From NCBI GenBank assembly GCA_031273445.1, contig JAISRV010000203.1, forward strand, positions 1 through 19,112: a stretch of 19,112 nt of DNA, read 5' to 3'. The notes beneath the pieces were generated by a model that searched no databases, had not been told where the DNA came from, and saw only the letters and a list, made by a program, of their open reading frames with translations. The translations under genes were made by a program, and so were the position numbers. This stretch comes from Candidatus Adiutrix sp. (lineage in GTDB: Bacteria; Desulfobacterota; Desulfarculia; Adiutricales; Adiutricaceae). Below, in pieces: positions 7,361-15,985 of this stretch. The number at the start of each line of letters is the position of its first letter. Within the stretch, counting starts at the first letter, position 1.

Positions 7361-10123
7361 TTAAAATAGCTCCCCTTGAACGGGCTTGCTGCTTTTCATA
7401 TCGGCCACCTTGGCCTGGATGTCCGGCCAGGCGATGACCAGGGAGTTGTAGGCATAGGCTTCCGCCGCCCAATTTTTGCGTTCGGCCAGGGTGAACAATC
7501 GGTAGGCCAGGGCTTTGGCCCGGTCGGCGGCGGCGCCGAAGAGGTCGGCCGCTATTTGGGCGCAGGCGGCCACGCCGCCTATTTCCATGGCGCGGGTCAG
7601 TTGCTGGGTGAGCAGCCAGAGAACTTTTTCATTGGCTTTTTCCGGCAGGTCGGCCCGCTCCAGCAAATGCGCCACGCCTTTTTGAGCGTATAGAACGCCG
7701 CTGGCGGCCAGCCGGTCAACCGAAGTGTTTTTGGCTCTGGCCAAGACGTCGGCTTCGCCGAACTTCAGGTTGTTGAAAGCGCATTGCGAATAAAGATCAA
7801 GGCAGAAGCGGCTGTCGGCGTCAAGCTCTCCGTCTTGTTCCGTAAAATAAAGGTCAAGTTCCTGATTGATGATTTGCAGGGCGCTACGCACGCCCATGGG
7901 GGAGCCGTCCGCTTCCAGGACTTGGGCGAATCTGGAATAAACGCCCATTCCGGGGCCAATGGCCGATTGAGCCAAATCCACCGGGGCGATGTTGGATTGC
8001 TGTAAATCATGCAAAGCCGGCTTCAATTCGCGCTTTAAGGCGTTGATAAAGTCGCGTCGAGTGCAACTTGTGGCGTCTGCTGAGCGTTTGCGGCAGACGA
8101 GGACGATTGAGGAAGCCAGGGCATTGGCGCCAATATCTAGCGTTCTGCCGGTGCGCTCTGTGCGCATGGGCCAGGTGCCGGTAACAGTGAAACCTGCCTG
8201 TACAATGGCTGAAAGCATGGTTTCCCAACCGGTGGAAGCTGTTTGCGCGTCATCGGCATCGCCTTCAGACTCGCTTTGCTTGAAAGCGTAGTAAATCGTT
8301 ACCGGAACATCGTCGTGGGCATAGGCATGAATTTGCCGGAAAGTTTGGAGCATGCCGCTTTCAAAGAAATCTCGCGCTTTTTCCTTGCTTCCGTCAAAAC
8401 GGTAAGGCGTGGCCACAAGTTCTTCTGTTTTAGGAACAAGCATTGTACGAAAAATTTCTGGATAAGTATCTTTTAATGATTGGCGCAACCAGACATAGAA
8501 AAAATCAGACAAGTCCGCGTAGCCAATATTATCGTAATATGGAGGGTCTGTGGAAATCATGATGCCGCGCAATCCATTGTCACTTTGCGCATCTGCTTGG
8601 TCGACTTGGCAATATATTGAACCATATAATTGTGTTATACAACCATAAATCCATCCAATACATGCATCTGTCCAATTACCGCAAGATGTGCTAAATGGAT
8701 TTACTTCTGTAAAATCCCATACCATTGGTAACGCTTGGCGAGCAAAGGTATTTCTTGAAGCTTCAACTGAGTTACGCCAACTAACTAATGCTGACCAAGC
8801 GTCTGCACCTCTGTCCACAGCAAACGCCAAATACACCCCCACGGCCTCGCCGTAAGCCTTCGCGTCCGTGCCGCCCGCGTCCAGTCTCGGGCCGTCGCCG
8901 GGCATTCCGGCGGCAATGGCGTCGGCGGTCGCTTTGGCCTGCGCTTCTTTCACCAAGTCGCTGAAGGTGGTCAGGGCGGTTAGTTGGCGGTTGGTGAAGA
9001 GGTCGGAAAAGCTACAAAGTCCATAATTCGGCGTTTTGAAATCGCGCGGATTATGCGGCAATACTGCATCTGGAAAATCATCAGGTTTAGGCACAAGCGC
9101 AGTCTTTATATGCGCTTCATCAGGAGAAAGATATATCCGTCCATTGCTCCCCTCGGCCACGACGGCGATCAGCCGGCTACCCATGCGGCCCTGCTTCCCT
9201 TCGTCTCTGATGTATGGAAATCCGATAGAAGCTCCGCAACAAATACACTTGGCCCCTTTGCGGTTTACCGTACCTTCAGGCGCTTTTTGGCCCAGTTTTA
9301 CCTGATATGATATTTTCCCATCTGCAATAACAGGTTCAACATAGGCCTCTTTGTCTTTCTTTTTAGATAACTCAAATGACCTGGCCAAAGGCATCTCGCA
9401 GCCGCAGGCCGGGTTGGGGCATTTGACCGTCCGCGCCCAGATCCAGGCGATGACCGTGGCTTCGCCGCCGCCCTGCTCTTTTGGGATTTGCGCCTTGGGG
9501 TATAAATGGCCGATGCGCCTGAAGGCCTCCTGTTTCATCCATTCGCCGTAATAGCGCACGTCTTCGGCCAGCCCGGCCGCGCCCCGCCATTCGCGATCCT
9601 GGGCCAACTGGGCGCGGGCGTCCGGGTTCACCGGCGGCCGGCCGGCGAATTTGGGCGGAATTTCAATCATGGCCTTGTTGATCATCACGGCCACCGGGTT
9701 CAGATCACTGGCGTGAGCCTCCAGACCAAGGCGCTGGGCCTCCAGGGGAATGGAGCCGCCGCCGGCGAAGGGGTCCAGCAGGGCCGGCGGCCGGCCGCCG
9801 GTCGATTTTAAAATTTCCGCCTTGGCCTGAGCCAATAAGTCCTGATTATTGATGTTTTCCCACTTGACCAGTTCTTCTATCAGCCGGAATAAACGCTGCC
9901 GCTCAGCTGACTGCTCCGCCTCCGTGGGAAATTGTTCCGGATGCGAAGACGGGTCATCAACCAGGGATGAAAAAATAACGGCCCGGGCGGCGGCCAAAGG
10001 CCGCCGCGCCCACCATAGATGCAAGGTGGAAGGGTGCCCGTGCCGGATTGATTTCTCCCGGGCCGACTCTTTATTAATGGCCTCCAGGGGCAAGGCGACT
10101 TCAATGAGTTTTTTATTGGTCAT
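7361..10123 (-). CDS. DUF1156-family adenine-type DNA methyltransferase
   Basis: A 920-residue amino-methyltransferase (N6-adenine or N4-cytosine). The DUF1156 N-terminus is clear: EVALPLEAINKESAREKSIR, then GHPSTLHLWWARRPLAAARA (residues 29-48). The SAM-binding motif I is LLDPFAGGGS (115-124) and the catalytic motif IV is DPPYYDNIGYADLSDFF near 526. A zinc-ribbon-like insert holds Cys235, Cys240, Cys242 and Cys293, Cys295, Cys296. The C-terminal 200 residues are helical and ATPase-free. The ATG overlaps the stop of the HNH gene by four bases (ATGA), so it is coupled to the embedded Septu pair. In known loci DUF1156 methylases mark self DNA and associate with DUF499 ATPases and SNF2 helicases. 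Base composition is mosaic: about 41% GC over 8281-8760 next to about 68% at 8821-8880, suggesting intragenic recombination. Family assignment is strong; the target site is unknown. Confidence 0.93.
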   Translation of the reverse strand: MTNKKLIEVALPLEAINKESAREKSIRHGHPSTLHLWWARRPLAAARAVIFSSLVDDPSSHPEQFPTEAEQSAERQRLFRLIEELVKWENINNQDLLAQAKAEILKSTGGRPPALLDPFAGGGSIPLEAQRLGLEAHASDLNPVAVMINKAMIEIPPKFAGRPPVNPDARAQLAQDREWRGAAGLAEDVRYYGEWMKQEAFRRIGHLYPKAQIPKEQGGGEATVIAWIWARTVKCPNPACGCEMPLARSFELSKKKDKEAYVEPVIADGKISYQVKLGQKAPEGTVNRKGAKCICCGASIGFPYIRDEGKQGRMGSRLIAVVAEGSNGRIYLSPDEAHIKTALVPKPDDFPDAVLPHNPRDFKTPNYGLCSFSDLFTNRQLTALTTFSDLVKEAQAKATADAIAAGMPGDGPRLDAGGTDAKAYGEAVGVYLAFAVDRGADAWSALVSWRNSVEASRNTFARQALPMVWDFTEVNPFSTSCGNWTDACIGWIYGCITQLYGSIYCQVDQADAQSDNGLRGIMISTDPPYYDNIGYADLSDFFYVWLRQSLKDTYPEIFRTMLVPKTEELVATPYRFDGSKEKARDFFESGMLQTFRQIHAYAHDDVPVTIYYAFKQSESEGDADDAQTASTGWETMLSAIVQAGFTVTGTWPMRTERTGRTLDIGANALASSIVLVCRKRSADATSCTRRDFINALKRELKPALHDLQQSNIAPVDLAQSAIGPGMGVYSRFAQVLEADGSPMGVRSALQIINQELDLYFTEQDGELDADSRFCLDLYSQCAFNNLKFGEADVLARAKNTSVDRLAASGVLYAQKGVAHLLERADLPEKANEKVLWLLTQQLTRAMEIGGVAACAQIAADLFGAAADRAKALAYRLFTLAERKNWAAEAYAYNSLVIAWPDIQAKVADMKSSKPVQGELF

Positions 10124-10869
10124 TTTTTACTCATAGTAATGATATCAGGCAGATAATCAGCCAAAAACAACAGTTTGGTCGTGTAAAATTCGCTTGGCGG
10201 CATTAAGTAGGCCTCGGCCATGGATTGCAGTTCATTTTTCTGTTGTGCAAGCGGCAAAGAATGAGCCTGAGCAATTTCGTCATCCAAAACTTTATATACG
10301 GCTTGACGACGTTGGCATAGTCTTAGACAATTCAAGCCCAGACAATCCAGGGTGCTTTGGGCCATATTCGCCGCAATGCCGGCACGCCGGCAAGCCTCCC
10401 TGTCGACCGCCAAAGCAATGCCGTCATCTGACAAGGCCAGAGTAAAAAGCGGGTAATCGGGCAGATTATAGGGATTCAGGCAACAATCGTCCGGGATCGC
10501 GTCACCCTTTTTCTCTCCGCAGCTATGGTTTGTCCGTGCGCCCTGATTGTTGGTTCCGCCTTTGCAACACAAAAGAAAATTGGAAAAATCCAAAGTCCAG
10601 TCATGTTGAGCGGTAGAAGAGCCTTTGGGTTGAAAATGTTCTATTTGCCGGTTGTTTTCTGAAAGCTTTATTTCACAATAGGCGCAAAGGCCGTGCTGGT
10701 TCGCTTCCAAAGCGTTGCGGGCCTCCGTATATGCGGTCCGCTGGGTATCGCGAAAGGCCTTCCAGCGCCTGTTTCCAGAAGCGTTCACAGCGGCAGGGTC
10801 TGTCGACAGGAAATCGGTCACATCATCTGTGAATTTTTGCGGCGCGGCAGGTCGTTCAAGTCTATGCAC
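10120..10869 (-). CDS. ptuB: PtuB-like HNH endonuclease (Septu effector)
   Basis: A 249-residue HNH nuclease matching the TIGR02646/PtuB type. LCAYCE (Cys62, Cys65) and QIEHFQPKG with His78 form the beta-beta-alpha-metal core, followed by W91, SNFLLCC with Asn97 and Cys101, and HSCGEKKGD (115-123), the usual second zinc-binding and K-rich segment. PtuB nucleases are the DNA-cleaving partner of PtuA ATPases in Septu. I chose the GTG at 10869 because GGGAGG lies about 9 bases upstream and the resulting N-terminus (HRLERPAAP) looks like the start of the family; an ATG at 10902 lacks a ribosome site and would extend further into the ATPase gene. With GTG it overlaps the ATPase gene by 8 bases and the methylase gene by 4, so expression of all three is tightly linked. 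No reverse transcriptase is nearby, so this is not a retron-associated copy. Confidence 0.82.
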   Translation of the reverse strand: MHRLERPAAPQKFTDDVTDFLSTDPAAVNASGNRRWKAFRDTQRTAYTEARNALEANQHGLCAYCEIKLSENNRQIEHFQPKGSSTAQHDWTLDFSNFLLCCKGGTNNQGARTNHSCGEKKGDAIPDDCCLNPYNLPDYPLFTLALSDDGIALAVDREACRRAGIAANMAQSTLDCLGLNCLRLCQRRQAVYKVLDDEIAQAHSLPLAQQKNELQSMAEAYLMPPSEFYTTKLLFLADYLPDIITMSKK

Positions 10870-12244
10870 GAACTTTATCCTCCCTCGCCTTGCGCCGTTC
10901 ATTGCGTAGAATAAACATGTCGGCTTCATCCAAAATCGGGTCTTCGGCCAGCCAGGCATCAAGCTGTGCGCGCAGTTTCGCCGCGGCTTCCGTTTTGCCT
11001 TGACCTGCATTGATCATCTTCAGATATTCATCCAGACTTTTTTTTACCTCATTGTCCGGCCGCGAGGGTACGCCGAGAATATCTTCCAGAACATGCGAGC
11101 TTTTTGCTCCGTAGGACCTTGTTTCCGCAGGCAATACTTTGCCTTCCCGTAAAATGCGAATGTGTTTAGGCTCAATGGAAGTCAACACCTGGGGGCTGTG
11201 CGTGGTTACGATAAATTGCGCCTGGGGAAAGATATCCATCAGACTCGGCAAGACCGTTTGCTGCCAGGACGGGTGAAGATGCAGCTCAATTTCGTCAATG
11301 AGAACCACGCCGGGGGAATGCAGCACTGTCTGCCCTTCAGGCCAGGCGAACTGTTCATTGGCCACGGCCATACGCCGGGCCAAATCCATGACCAGAGCCA
11401 ACATGGCGCGGTAGCCGTCGCTTAGTTGTTCAATTTGAAAGGCTTCATCAGGCCGGCCTTTTCGCGCAATAAAAAGCTTTGGATGGGTTTTTCCCACATA
11501 AGGTTCGTCATATTCGCCTAAAGCCTGGGAAATGGCCCGGCGAACAGCGGACAGTTCCGGCATAGTATAGCGTGATTTTTTTAGTTGCTGGAGCTCCAAT
11601 GCATCCCGAGAGGCCTCGTTGATAAGCCTGTCCATTCGGCGTTGATTTTCTCGTGCTTCTTCATTGGCCTTGCTGATAAACCAGGCTAAAGACGATGAAA
11701 AATCTATTTGCGGGCTGAAAGCATTTGCGTAAGCGGCGTCTTTCATATAAGGCGATTGCGAGTTATTGGCGACATATTGGTTCAACATTCTCTTTGACGT
11801 ATAATATACGGTGATCGGCAGACAACAATTACCTGAGCTGTACTCTCTATGTTTTGCAGTCAGCAGTTTAAGTGGATCCAGTTGATTGTAGTTTTGGAGG
11901 TTCAGGATAACTTCCGTTAATGGTTGTTGCTTTAATGAGAAATTAAAATCAGCATAATTATTCATATCTAGCGTCGCCGGTAGAGGTAGACTCTTATCCC
12001 TGATTCCATATGATAAATTCATTGAATCAGCGTCGCTTTTTAAATCTGATAAAGGCATGGTAATCGCGTCTTGATAAGTAAAAAGCAACCTCGAATACAT
12101 TTTTAAAAAAAATGCGGCGGCGTCGAGAACAGCCGTTTTCCCGGACCCGTTCACTCCCACCAAAACCGTCAGCCGTTCATCAAAATTAATGCGAAAATCG
12201 CTGAAGCAACGATAGTTTTCAATATGCAGGGCTTCGATTTTCAT
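10862..12244 (-). CDS. ptuA: PtuA-like AAA/ABC-type ATPase (Septu sensor)
   Basis: A 460-residue ATPase of the AAA_15/AAA_21, SMC/RecF-like class. IENYRCFSDFRINF opens the domain; Walker A is GVNGSGKT (30-37); the ABC-like signature QLSDGYRAM lies near 273; Walker B is GVVLIDEIELHLHP near 310-325; and the H-loop TTHSPQVLTS is near 347. This order and the HNH gene directly downstream identify a Septu-type PtuA, though it is shorter than many PtuA proteins. PtuA usually assembles as an oligomer with PtuB and controls its nuclease activity through nucleotide binding. The ATG at 12244 is preferred to a TTG three codons upstream, because AGGGA sits about 9 bases before the ATG but directly abuts the TTG. 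The gene starts 14 bases after the helicase stop. The N-terminal half (about 11,650-12,100) is AT-richer than the helicase. Confidence 0.82.
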   Translation of the reverse strand: MKIEALHIENYRCFSDFRINFDERLTVLVGVNGSGKTAVLDAAAFFLKMYSRLLFTYQDAITMPLSDLKSDADSMNLSYGIRDKSLPLPATLDMNNYADFNFSLKQQPLTEVILNLQNYNQLDPLKLLTAKHREYSSGNCCLPITVYYTSKRMLNQYVANNSQSPYMKDAAYANAFSPQIDFSSSLAWFISKANEEARENQRRMDRLINEASRDALELQQLKKSRYTMPELSAVRRAISQALGEYDEPYVGKTHPKLFIARKGRPDEAFQIEQLSDGYRAMLALVMDLARRMAVANEQFAWPEGQTVLHSPGVVLIDEIELHLHPSWQQTVLPSLMDIFPQAQFIVTTHSPQVLTSIEPKHIRILREGKVLPAETRSYGAKSSHVLEDILGVPSRPDNEVKKSLDEYLKMINAGQGKTEAAAKLRAQLDAWLAEDPILDEADMFILRNERRKAREDKVRA

Positions 12245-12258
12245 GCTTGTCAATTCCC

Positions 12259-15200
12259 TTATCGCTGAAGTATGACTTCAGCCTGAGCTTTTAAATCATC
12301 AATATCAAAAACAACGTGGGTGGCGCTGAAATCAGGGGCGTTGCGGAAGGGCTTTTTCAAATAGGCGGTTTTAGTCGACTCGCCCGCCACTTCAACAACA
12401 GCCAGAATGAATTCTTCCGGCTTATTGAGGGCGGTCAATATTTCATTTTTCGTTATGGTCACGGAACCGGCGCCGGCCGCCCGTCCCTTGACCTCGATAA
12501 AACGCAGGCTGGCCGTAGTTTCACTGCGCAGTTCCGCCGGCATAAATGATTCAACGTCATAGCCGCATTTGGCGGCGCTGACGTCGCGCGGCTGAAAGCC
12601 CAGCGATTTTTCCAGTTCCATGACCGCCTTCATGGCCGCCTCTTCAATCGCCCGCTTATCGCCCGGGCCAAAAGCGTCAGGGGCCGAATCCGCCGCGGAC
12701 TCAGGGTTAAGCTCACGCATTAAACCCCGCGGAATCACCAGAGCGCCCCCGGTCGCCACCGGCGGCAGGGCGGCGACCTTTCTTTCCAATTCAACTTCGG
12801 CCAAACGCTTTTGCAGCCGGCCGGCCAGTTCCTCCGCCCGGCGCTGGGCCAACTGCGAATTGAGCTTGGCGTTGACCTTCCCGGCGGCTTCCTTTTGCTT
12901 CAATTCCGCCGCCCGATAGTCCCAATATTGAATTTCGGCGGTGAGGCGCTCTTTCACCGCCCGGGCGGTTTTATCCGCCATACATTCCTTACGGGCGCGA
13001 ACCTCCGCGAAATGAGCCGGTATTAAATGGCTGACGGCATAAGTCCGCGCGACCTCTTCCACGTCTTTTTGCAGCCAGGCCTGCCGGCTGATGAATGACC
13101 GCGCCGCGCTTAATTCGGCCTCTGTCGGCGCGCGATAATCAAGGTAAGGGGCATAGCCGGCATTGGAAGCGCGGCCGTCCGCCTTAATTTCAACAAAATG
13201 AACATGCTTGGAAATGACCCGCTTGCCGCCGCCGGGCAGCATAATGCCGTCCTGAACGGCGTCTTCAATATAAAAAAGCAGACGCGCCTCGCGGCCATAA
13301 TCATGGTCGTCGACAAAGACCGCCCCCCGCTTTAAAACGTCGATATTTCTCTCGCGCACCAGGTCAATGACGGCCTCCAGCAACGGATGACCCGGACACA
13401 GCATGGCCGCCGGAACCTGACCGGGCCCGGAACAATATCGTTTATCGAAACAAACCCTCTCGTAACGCGAGAGAACCGGCTCGCCGAAGCCTATTTGCGT
13501 ATCGCGGTTGCGCACGGCGAAAGGAACGGAAAGGATTTCATAACGACCCTTTTCGCGCGGCTTGATTTTGCCGCCGACGCCGCGAAAGGCTTCCAGAAAA
13601 AAGGCTTCAATAAAAAAAGGCTGGAGCTTGTGGGCCTCCATGCGCTCCATGTCTTCCCGTATGGCCGTAATTTTATGAACATCCATGATGTCGTCGGTCA
13701 GGGCCTGTTCATTAAGCAGCTGATCAAGTTCCCGACGGTTGAAAGCATGATCGACGACCTGGTTTAAACGGTCGCGAACGTCGGGGTCATTGCCGTAGCG
13801 GATGGCTTCGATCAAAAGCTCGCGCAAAGAACGGTCATTAAAACTGACCTTGCCGAGAATGTCAAAAACCTTGCCGCCCAGGGTTTCGCGCTCCTGCTCC
13901 AGTTTTTCGAATAAGCGCTGGAAAACCATGCCTTCACGAGTTTCCCCGGCCACCATATTCCACAGGCAGCAGACCTCCGTCTGGCCGATGCGGTGAATGC
14001 GCCCAAAGCGTTGTTCCAGCCGGTTTGGATTCCAGGGCAGGTCATAGTTGACCATCAGGTGAGCCCGCTGCAGATTGATGCCCTCTCCGGCGGCGTCAGT
14101 GGCGATGAGAAGGCGCACTTCTTTATCCTGCTTAAACAGTTCTTCCATCTTGCGGCGTTCATCACGCGTCATGCCGCCGTGGATAGTCGCCACGGCTTCG
14201 TCACGCCCCAATAACGAACGAATTTTATTGGTCAAATAGCGCAAGGTGTCCCTGTGCTCAGTAAAGATGATCAATTTTTCACGGAAGCCTTCGGCCCCGA
14301 ACATGTTGGAGTCGTCCTGCAAAAGCCCTGACAGTTCATCCCACTTGCGGTCTTCGCCGCTCATGCGAACTTCGTTGGCTTTATTTTCCAGGGCCTTTAA
14401 GGTCTCTATTTCCGCCCGCAACTCGGAAATGGTCGAAGCCGCCGTGGCCTTGTCGGCCAGGTTTTCCTCTTCCCTCTCCAATTCTTCGGCCGTCTGGTCG
14501 TCTTCATCATAATCGTCGGCCAAGTTAAGCGTGGGGCTATAGTCGGCCGCGCGTCGGCCCAGCTCTTCCTCCGCCAGCCTGGCCTCAAGCCGCTCGCGGC
14601 GGCGGCGCAGCGATTGGTAAATGGCTTCCGGAGAAGAGGCCAGCCGTCTTTGCAAAATGGTCAGAGCAAACCCGACCGTGGCTTTCCGTTCATTATTGAG
14701 CTGGTCGGCCCGATTGAATTCATCCCGGACATAATCAGTGACGGCGGCATATAATTCAGCCTCTTTGAGGGACAAGGCATAATTGACGGTATAGGCCAGA
14801 CGCTCCGGGAAAAGCGGGGCGCCGTCGAATTTGAGCAGCTCCTCTTTCACCAGCCGCCGCATAACGTCGGAAACATCCACGGCCTGGTTGCTTGAGCGGG
14901 CCGCTCCGCCAAAACGATCCTGATCTATCAGGGACATAAAAAGATGAAAATCTTCTTCCTTGCCATTGTGCGGCGTAGCGGTAAGAAGAAGGAAATGGCG
15001 GGCGACATCCGAAAGGAGCCGGCCCAGCTGAAACCGTTTGGTGTATTTAATTTCCCCGCCCCACAATGTGGCCGACATTTTGTGCGCTTCGTCGCAAACT
15101 ATTAAATCCCAATCCGTGACTTTCAGCTTTTCCTGAATGTTTTCGTTTCGTGAAAGCTTATCCAGCCGGGCAATGGCATAATTGGCCTCCATGAAAACAT

Positions 15201-15780
15201 TGCCGGAAACAGCCGACTCTATGCGGTCATTGGTGATAATTTCAAATCGAAGGCTGAATTTACGGTAAAGCTCATCCTGCCATTGTTCGGCCAGATTTCC
15301 CGGAGAAACGATAAGGCAGCGTTTTAAATCGCCGCGAATAATGAGTTCTTTGATAAACAGCCCGGTCATGATCGTTTTGCCGGCGCCGGGGTCATCGGCG
15401 AGAATGTAGCGAAGGGGCAGCCGCGGGAGCATTTCCTGATAGACAGCGGCAATCTGGTGCGGCAGGGGCTCGATGGCTGAGGTGTGGACGGCCAGATACG
15501 GGTCAAAAATATAAGCGAGATTGATCCGGTAGGCTTCGGAAGCAAGGCGAAGGAGATCGGCGTCGGCGTCGAAACTCCAGGGCAAATTGTCGCCCAAAAT
15601 TTTTATCGAATCTTCATCTTCCCGATAAATGAGCTGATTGCCTAAATGACCCTCGCCATCCTTAAATGTTATTTCAAGAACGCCGGCGCCGTGCCATTTA
15701 ACAGCCACGACAGTAACCGAGCCTTTGCTGACCAGGCCGTTAACGCTGCTTCCCACGGTGATGTCTTCAAGTTTCGCCAT
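12259..15780 (-). CDS. SNF2-family helicase with C-terminal DUF3883 domain (DrmD-like)
   Basis: A 1173-residue superfamily-2 DNA translocase. PHQIAAVYQEMLPRLPLRYI leads to Walker A LADDPGAGKT (128-136; Lys135), then a DEAH box in VCDEAHKMS near 229, LTATPHNG motif III, helicase-C motifs IIFTEHRDTLRYL, ATDAAGEGINLQ near 560 and LEQRFGRIHRIGQ near 590. An acidic coiled-coil stretch splits the two RecA lobes (about 400-460), and another, rich in Glu/Lys/Arg, precedes the C-terminal DUF3883 domain, whose FIEVKGRAAGAGSVTITKNE segment is near 1090-1110. It resembles the DrmD helicase of class 1 DISARM and the helicase of helicase-methylase-ATPase loci. It is the first gene of the block and lies directly behind the presumed promoter. 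The ribosome site is weak (GGAAG, three bases before ATG). Role: ATP-driven movement on foreign DNA, presumably handing it to downstream nucleases. Confidence 0.92.
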   Translation of the reverse strand: MAKLEDITVGSSVNGLVSKGSVTVVAVKWHGAGVLEITFKDGEGHLGNQLIYREDEDSIKILGDNLPWSFDADADLLRLASEAYRINLAYIFDPYLAVHTSAIEPLPHQIAAVYQEMLPRLPLRYILADDPGAGKTIMTGLFIKELIIRGDLKRCLIVSPGNLAEQWQDELYRKFSLRFEIITNDRIESAVSGNVFMEANYAIARLDKLSRNENIQEKLKVTDWDLIVCDEAHKMSATLWGGEIKYTKRFQLGRLLSDVARHFLLLTATPHNGKEEDFHLFMSLIDQDRFGGAARSSNQAVDVSDVMRRLVKEELLKFDGAPLFPERLAYTVNYALSLKEAELYAAVTDYVRDEFNRADQLNNERKATVGFALTILQRRLASSPEAIYQSLRRRRERLEARLAEEELGRRAADYSPTLNLADDYDEDDQTAEELEREEENLADKATAASTISELRAEIETLKALENKANEVRMSGEDRKWDELSGLLQDDSNMFGAEGFREKLIIFTEHRDTLRYLTNKIRSLLGRDEAVATIHGGMTRDERRKMEELFKQDKEVRLLIATDAAGEGINLQRAHLMVNYDLPWNPNRLEQRFGRIHRIGQTEVCCLWNMVAGETREGMVFQRLFEKLEQERETLGGKVFDILGKVSFNDRSLRELLIEAIRYGNDPDVRDRLNQVVDHAFNRRELDQLLNEQALTDDIMDVHKITAIREDMERMEAHKLQPFFIEAFFLEAFRGVGGKIKPREKGRYEILSVPFAVRNRDTQIGFGEPVLSRYERVCFDKRYCSGPGQVPAAMLCPGHPLLEAVIDLVRERNIDVLKRGAVFVDDHDYGREARLLFYIEDAVQDGIMLPGGGKRVISKHVHFVEIKADGRASNAGYAPYLDYRAPTEAELSAARSFISRQAWLQKDVEEVARTYAVSHLIPAHFAEVRARKECMADKTARAVKERLTAEIQYWDYRAAELKQKEAAGKVNAKLNSQLAQRRAEELAGRLQKRLAEVELERKVAALPPVATGGALVIPRGLMRELNPESAADSAPDAFGPGDKRAIEEAAMKAVMELEKSLGFQPRDVSAAKCGYDVESFMPAELRSETTASLRFIEVKGRAAGAGSVTITKNEILTALNKPEEFILAVVEVAGESTKTAYLKKPFRNAPDFSATHVVFDIDDLKAQAEVILQR

Positions 15781-15930
15781 AAGCTTCCAAATAAAATTAG
15801 CGCTATAATCAAAACTGAAACCAGGCTGCGAAATTTCCGCCGCAATCCGCCACGGATTTTAAAAATATTTAAAAAATATCACGATTTTTTCAAAGTTGCA
15901 AGGCGCCCTGAACCCAAGCAGCGAAGATAA
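15781..15930 (-). promoter_or_regulatory. Likely control region of the defence block
   Basis: This is the only substantial upstream space for the minus-strand block. On the minus strand TTGAAA (15888-15893) and TAAATA (15866-15871) are 16 bases apart in an AT-rich tract, giving a plausible but weak sigma-70 promoter that would start near 15859. A perfect 6-bp dyad, AATCCG-CCA-CGGATT (15844-15858), lies at that predicted start. No ORF is supported in this stretch. Confidence 0.35.
15844..15858. repeat. 15-base perfect dyad; possible operator
   Basis: AATCCG at 15844-15849 and CGGATT at 15853-15858 are exact reverse complements around a 3-base centre. The position next to the candidate start of the defence transcript fits an operator or a small 5'-UTR hairpin. 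No regulator gene of a recognisable family is in the window, unless the ParB-like protein plays that part. Confidence 0.4.
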
Positions 15931-15933
15931 CCC

Positions 15934-15963
15934 TTGACAACATTTAGCCTGATTCGATATAAA
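15934..15963 (+). promoter_or_regulatory. Sigma-70 promoter of tRNA-Leu
   Basis: A perfect TTGACA (15934-15939) is followed 18 bases later by TATAAA (15958-15963), about 22 bases before the first base of the tRNA. Spacing and match are good enough to make this the tRNA promoter; it fires away from the defence block. Confidence 0.8.
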
Positions 15964-15985
15964 TAATGGATTGCCCGGCAAATGG

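Noticed and set aside
10120..12244. Retron with PtuAB effectors (Ec78-like)
   Set aside because: No reverse transcriptase gene and no msr/msd-like structured RNA were found; the flanking genes are helicase and methylase.
569..15780. Canonical DISARM
   Set aside because: The helicase and methylases invite the label, but no DrmA (large helicase), DrmB (DUF1998) or DrmC (phospholipase D) is present.
15804..15809. TATAAT on the plus strand upstream of tRNA-Leu
   Set aside because: No -35 box lies at the right distance, and a better TTGACA/TATAAA promoter is placed directly before the tRNA.
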